Below are positions 25,801 to 26,488 of a stretch of 26,488 bases of DNA, piece by piece; positions within the stretch are counted from its first letter, which is position 1; each line of letters opens with the position of its first letter. The notes beneath the pieces were generated by a model, which ran no database searches, was not told the DNA's origin, and worked only from the letters and a program-made list of their open reading frames with translations. The translations under genes were made by a program, and so were the position numbers. The stretch is from a virus: positions 1 through 26,488 of IMG/VR virus record IMGVR_UViG_3300042539_001453; one strand, 5' to 3'.

Positions 25801-26488
25801 TAAATGGACAAAAAATATTTTTAACTATGAATCTAGAACATGGGTAAAGCTTAAAACTCAATCATATAACACTCCGTTGTATTGGGAATACATTGACTGG
25901 AAAAAATCTACATTTGATCAGTATAAGGGCATTCGATATCTAGTTAATGATCCTCTTGAAGTGTCTAAAATATCAAACATTTCAGCCGGTGATTATGTAA
26001 AAATTAAAAATTTCGGTGATGGTAGATTTGTTATTTTAGAAAAACTTCCAACAGGCCAGCTCGGAGATTTCTCGACCGACTATAATATTGTATATAGCGA
26101 AAACGGAACACTTCGAATCAAAGATACATTGTGGAATTTTAAATTAACAAGGTATACTTATGATGATTTAACGTTAGAAGAGTCATTGTATGATCAAACA
26201 CCCGACCTTGAAATATTTTATATAATCACAGCATTAAAAGAAAATATTTTTGTTAACGAATTAAAAGTTAATTGGAATTTATTATTCTTCACAGCAGTCA
26301 AATATGCTTTAACTGAGCAAAAATTATTAGATTGGGCGTTTAAAACTTCTTTCATAAGTGTGCAATCGTCTTTTGGTAATTTAGATCAACGACCTGTATA
26401 TAAATTAGACAACGACGAATACTTCGAAAAATACATAGATGAAGTAAAACCTTATAGAACAAAGGTAAGAAATTACACATCTAAATAT
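16856..26488 (+). CDS. giant virion structural protein with FG-GAP-like propeller, C-terminus outside the window
   Basis: An uninterrupted frame of 3211 codons runs to the window end without a stop; I followed the frame through most of its length and read its last third fully. It starts 1 nt after gene 6, with GGAAG as ribosome binding site. The N-terminus (KSINLLPEFLRTDKNAKF, TDFYLDEVSYLRKSYPLEPA, LVNYPEYYWLPNGPDP) matches a giant structural protein found after gene 6 in marine T4-like phages, where T4 has gp7. Residues about 1998-2412 hold FG-GAP-like repeats: FGYSLAYDEGKKLYFASAP, RFGNSIYINQ with LLLVSAPG, VGNNIAISAPG, YGKVYVYQL, KFGYSLSISDDDTTITVSA and YGHDVLATNNSIYIGAPS. Two PGxGY modules occur near residues 2467 and 2911. 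The visible end contains EYFEKYIDEVKPYRTKVR. A peripheral baseplate or host-contact role is inference. Confidence 0.88.
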   Translation, partial: MADKKSINLLPEFLRTDKNAKFLSSAFDPLIQTPQLERIDGYIGSKITPTFNPKTDFYLDEVSYLRKSYPLEPALVLKNSTSEITDVISYDDLINEIGVQGGKNKNLDRLFRSTFYSYDPLIDWDKLVNYPEYYWLPNGPDPILIKVEGLDLENSSETMIGKTSYTLPSGHKLSNGMKITFLNDVVPASYRDKTFIVEGVGSSITLVDFTLLEAQESLSRVYNEVFDGDIFDEYPFDGDQRLPLDPEYVTINKASKDLNPWTRYNRWFHGEIIRLTAEINGDAPVYPLAFKAKRPIIEFKPNLQLYNFGKTGIRNVDLLDTDTRDAFKSVEGTFGYYVDGVLLEEGNRVIFNADSDANVRGKIYEVRYDLTAPTPILHLEEADDFTPDDFDSISVNYGLVNSGKTFYYNALTNKWIEAQQRTLLNETPLFDLFDSDGVSYTQIADKNNFVGNKIFGYDVGTGTPDPILNFPLKYQNSVGVGSYLFKNYFMTDVISITSNAVSNLVSTGIAYIKINNSNSYTLLNVWNNNVQDYKIPITEVQTVNSTTSTLSISSLNTPISYPLTVTAFVNGSKQNVSINTGSNVVTFSTPLAANDTVLLKIITDQLPNENGAYEVPISLTNNPLNGPISDLTLSELSDHVFTMVSKITGFEGKFPGTSNLRDLSDYSKYGTRLLINSNPIAFSQFFLGKKEHNVVDAIRFGGEQYNQFKLNLINYSKKIDGQLLPKDALDEILREFGKNKNLESPYYRSDMLGFGPNKIVRSYTVSNPDIVEYATSLDFKYTELSFRSVLIYVNNVQLVLNRDYTVDPINETVTFLVTLFDNDTIDIVHYLDTRGCYIPPTPSKLGLYPTFVPEIFEDNSYVDSPIKFIRGHDGSLTKAFNDYRDNIILEFEKRVFNNIKVEYNNNIFDVMSIMPGAFRTTEYNLDEVNDLIVRDFMKWCGAYGVDAFTNNTFDDTDSFTWNYKNTIDLVFDKKVPGHWRGIYKYFFDTDAPNLRPWEMLGLGKMPDWWESKYGVAPYTSSNTWLWQDLEEGFLWNVDSPRVTKQGITLIRYARPGLSSIIPVNATGELKSPAIFLTTQSTYFDKSSKWKFGDISPAESAWRKSSWYPFAVNAMCALLEPCNYISKMYDLSRSNINSLGQITYFEDDLYLNLKKLVIDGDDGNQTAGYSVFLVEKGQRKNQNYIEILKQDLSYLDFNLFHKLGGFASKEKLQINIDSVDPVSRSPGVVLPPEDYNLILNISNPIKAVSISGIIVQKSNGKFIVKGYNVAEPYFEILNPIKSATSGALTVGGKSETFTEWSGFNSSSTTSRYYKQGQIVRYGDKFYRVKVSHTAQSTFDPTLFQQLSSLPLKGGVSVKLASKFETSSTIVPYGTELSNPQEVFDFIIGYGAWLESQGFVFDQYNIDLNEIINWRFSGKEFLYWTTQNWSNNNVITLSPFSDYLKFQSNISVVDNLINENYDYKLLTANGSLFPIDKFNLTREDGYCLLKTVDTQDGVFFANLRLVQKEHAFIFNNSTIFNDTIYDIETGYKQARVKLSGFRTKQWNGDFFSPGFIYDNVSVTDWQEYKSYLPGQVVRYNSNYYQANEKILNSKNFEFSKWSKLPEKPIPDLIPNFDYKINQFEDFYSLDIDNFDYGQQQLAQHLVGYTPREYLNNIFFNPISQYKFYQGFIKEKGTRSAFDKLTKATLFNNQGDVNFNEEWAFRVGHYGSFSTYNELEFSLTEGSYLENPYIVKFVDTLPSVTNPLVHYTSATNFLLTPDNYISSQTFVTYPGTFNENNIELLTAGYARLDDVTATAFNKNSLLDIANNDQIAENSTIWLGFLENGDWTIYRYAQQRAKITGVYVKSPGSEIAFVTDKEHQLSKGDIVSVVRFNGQVDGVHIVKEVVSLKQFSVASTLSTIVDEDLINPGTLFKFELARFNNVSSLANKKLFSLNDGDLIWLDRDIDDKWKVFKKVDNYSTKTYESVDVYGGQQLGYTIHTTENSPILLAAAPGQWVLGEDTYGKVLVYQKTASGLEKRFDYFLETDYHASNTATQFGYSLAYDEGKKLYFASAPAASKIKASLTTGTVVSSTGTETSKLFDSEGVVKISSPSVNFDYENTEFVLVSPFATTTATAQNSRFGNSIYINQVSNTEDTLLLVSAPGDAEFNGTGAVYAYQITTVTNTLTNLTTIFVSRHPNGITVENTSTVTFSAKSRIGTKIVGDRVGNNIAISAPGFNSTVTSKIGVVQIYDNNLACKQTLASPYNNKEVYGDDIFMSSSGKYLLVSSVNEKVGYQTYGKVYVYQLSSDNNKYYRIQILENPIPESDLKFGYSLSISDDDTTITVSALGTNRSQVVNFDTNTGTQNLTTFDGNTTKIINDIPDAGTVYVYTKIGNYFIPVTELYDTLILSGSKYGHDVLATNNSIYIGAPSSTGVGIGSLSLTTPVEVGISETLTVDIDSPANSNGVEPTVTINYFEISTSTKSVVSITITNPGSGYRYIPNAYLKNGSGAVLNVLTVALEPDDSKIYQFNKIDSSINGYKVLRQQEDLVDVAKVKKIALIDSFKEEIIDYLDVIDPLKGKIAGIAEQELKYKTAFDPAIYSIGTSGTVNDKNVNWLDDHIGELWWDLSNAKYVWYEQGDEVYKKNNWGKLFPGSSIDVYEWVKTDLLPSEWAAQADTNDGLSKGVSGQPKYPNNSVISVKQVYNTVTGVFENVYYYWVKNKTILPNVKNRRISAFEVSSIIADPIAAGLKFAEVLSNDAIAFANIQPSLISNRINVNVAVDVLDNQIPRHTEWLLLEEGNPKSVPTTLLEKKLIDSLLGHDPDGRVVPAANLSYRNRYGLGIRPQQTLFKDRIEALRNIVEFSNSILEKNIITGKYSFENLNKEEQIPTEESGEYDLIFEDFVELDALDTTSYVRAELQCFISNGQIRNVTVINPGYGYTFSPEIYINGSLSSGAKLIADIDNEGRILRVNVSIPGSNFTSAPILTVRPHTIIISNDPTAGNKWTKNIFNYESRTWVKLKTQSYNTPLYWEYIDWKKSTFDQYKGIRYLVNDPLEVSKISNISAGDYVKIKNFGDGRFVILEKLPTGQLGDFSTDYNIVYSENGTLRIKDTLWNFKLTRYTYDDLTLEESLYDQTPDLEIFYIITALKENIFVNELKVNWNLLFFTAVKYALTEQKLLDWAFKTSFISVQSSFGNLDQRPVYKLDNDEYFEKYIDEVKPYRTKVRNYTSKY

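Overview
The window is a 26.5 kb piece of a tailed-phage genome of the T4-like (myovirus) type. The strongest evidence is a recognisable set of T4 core genes: recombination nuclease subunits 46 and 47, late sigma factor 55, and a baseplate block 48-53-hub-5-25-6 followed by a giant virion protein. The DNA is AT-rich, and the gene forms (short gp53, gp5 with a GH19 lysin, very large structural proteins) resemble those of marine T4-like phages. No photosynthesis or other host-derived metabolic gene is present, so I do not name a host.

Left arm (1-6047), mostly minus strand. A strong sigma70-type promoter (-35 at 6096-6101, -10 at 6073-6078) fires leftward into 55-47-46, then two small basic proteins (one ending in an AT-hook-like motif, one resembling bacterial histone Hc1) and a GIY-YIG endonuclease. 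These genes are tightly packed, with overlaps or short gaps. Directly 3' of the endonuclease is the only long non-coding stretch, 853-1393. Its 937-1393 part is GC-richer than its surroundings and full of mutually compatible helices, including a 12-bp long-range closing helix and a loop-to-strand pseudoknot. I interpret it as a large structured non-coding RNA on the minus strand, and it is the most interesting object here. A hairpin ends it and abuts an exact T4 late promoter (TATAAATA, 930-937) that would drive an Ala/Pro/Ser-rich protein whose N-terminus resembles T4 capsid-targeting propeptides. The 3' end of a further, plus-strand gene enters from the left edge and converges on it.

Right arm (6158-26488), plus strand. 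This is a late structural block: tail tube cap (48-like), wedge gp53, a 1137-residue hub protein with a long helical tail, a gp5-like spike carrying a C-terminal GH19 (chitinase/lysozyme) domain, gp25, an enlarged gp6, and a structural protein of more than 3211 residues that runs off the right edge and contains an FG-GAP-like beta-propeller region. gp25 and gp6 both lack a Shine-Dalgarno sequence and instead have the late-promoter-like octamer AATAAATA 5 nt before the ATG.

How it fits together: early transcription from the host-type promoter makes gp55 and the recombination proteins. gp55 should then direct RNA polymerase to TATAAATA-type late promoters, switching on the baseplate block to the right and the candidate internal head protein to the left.
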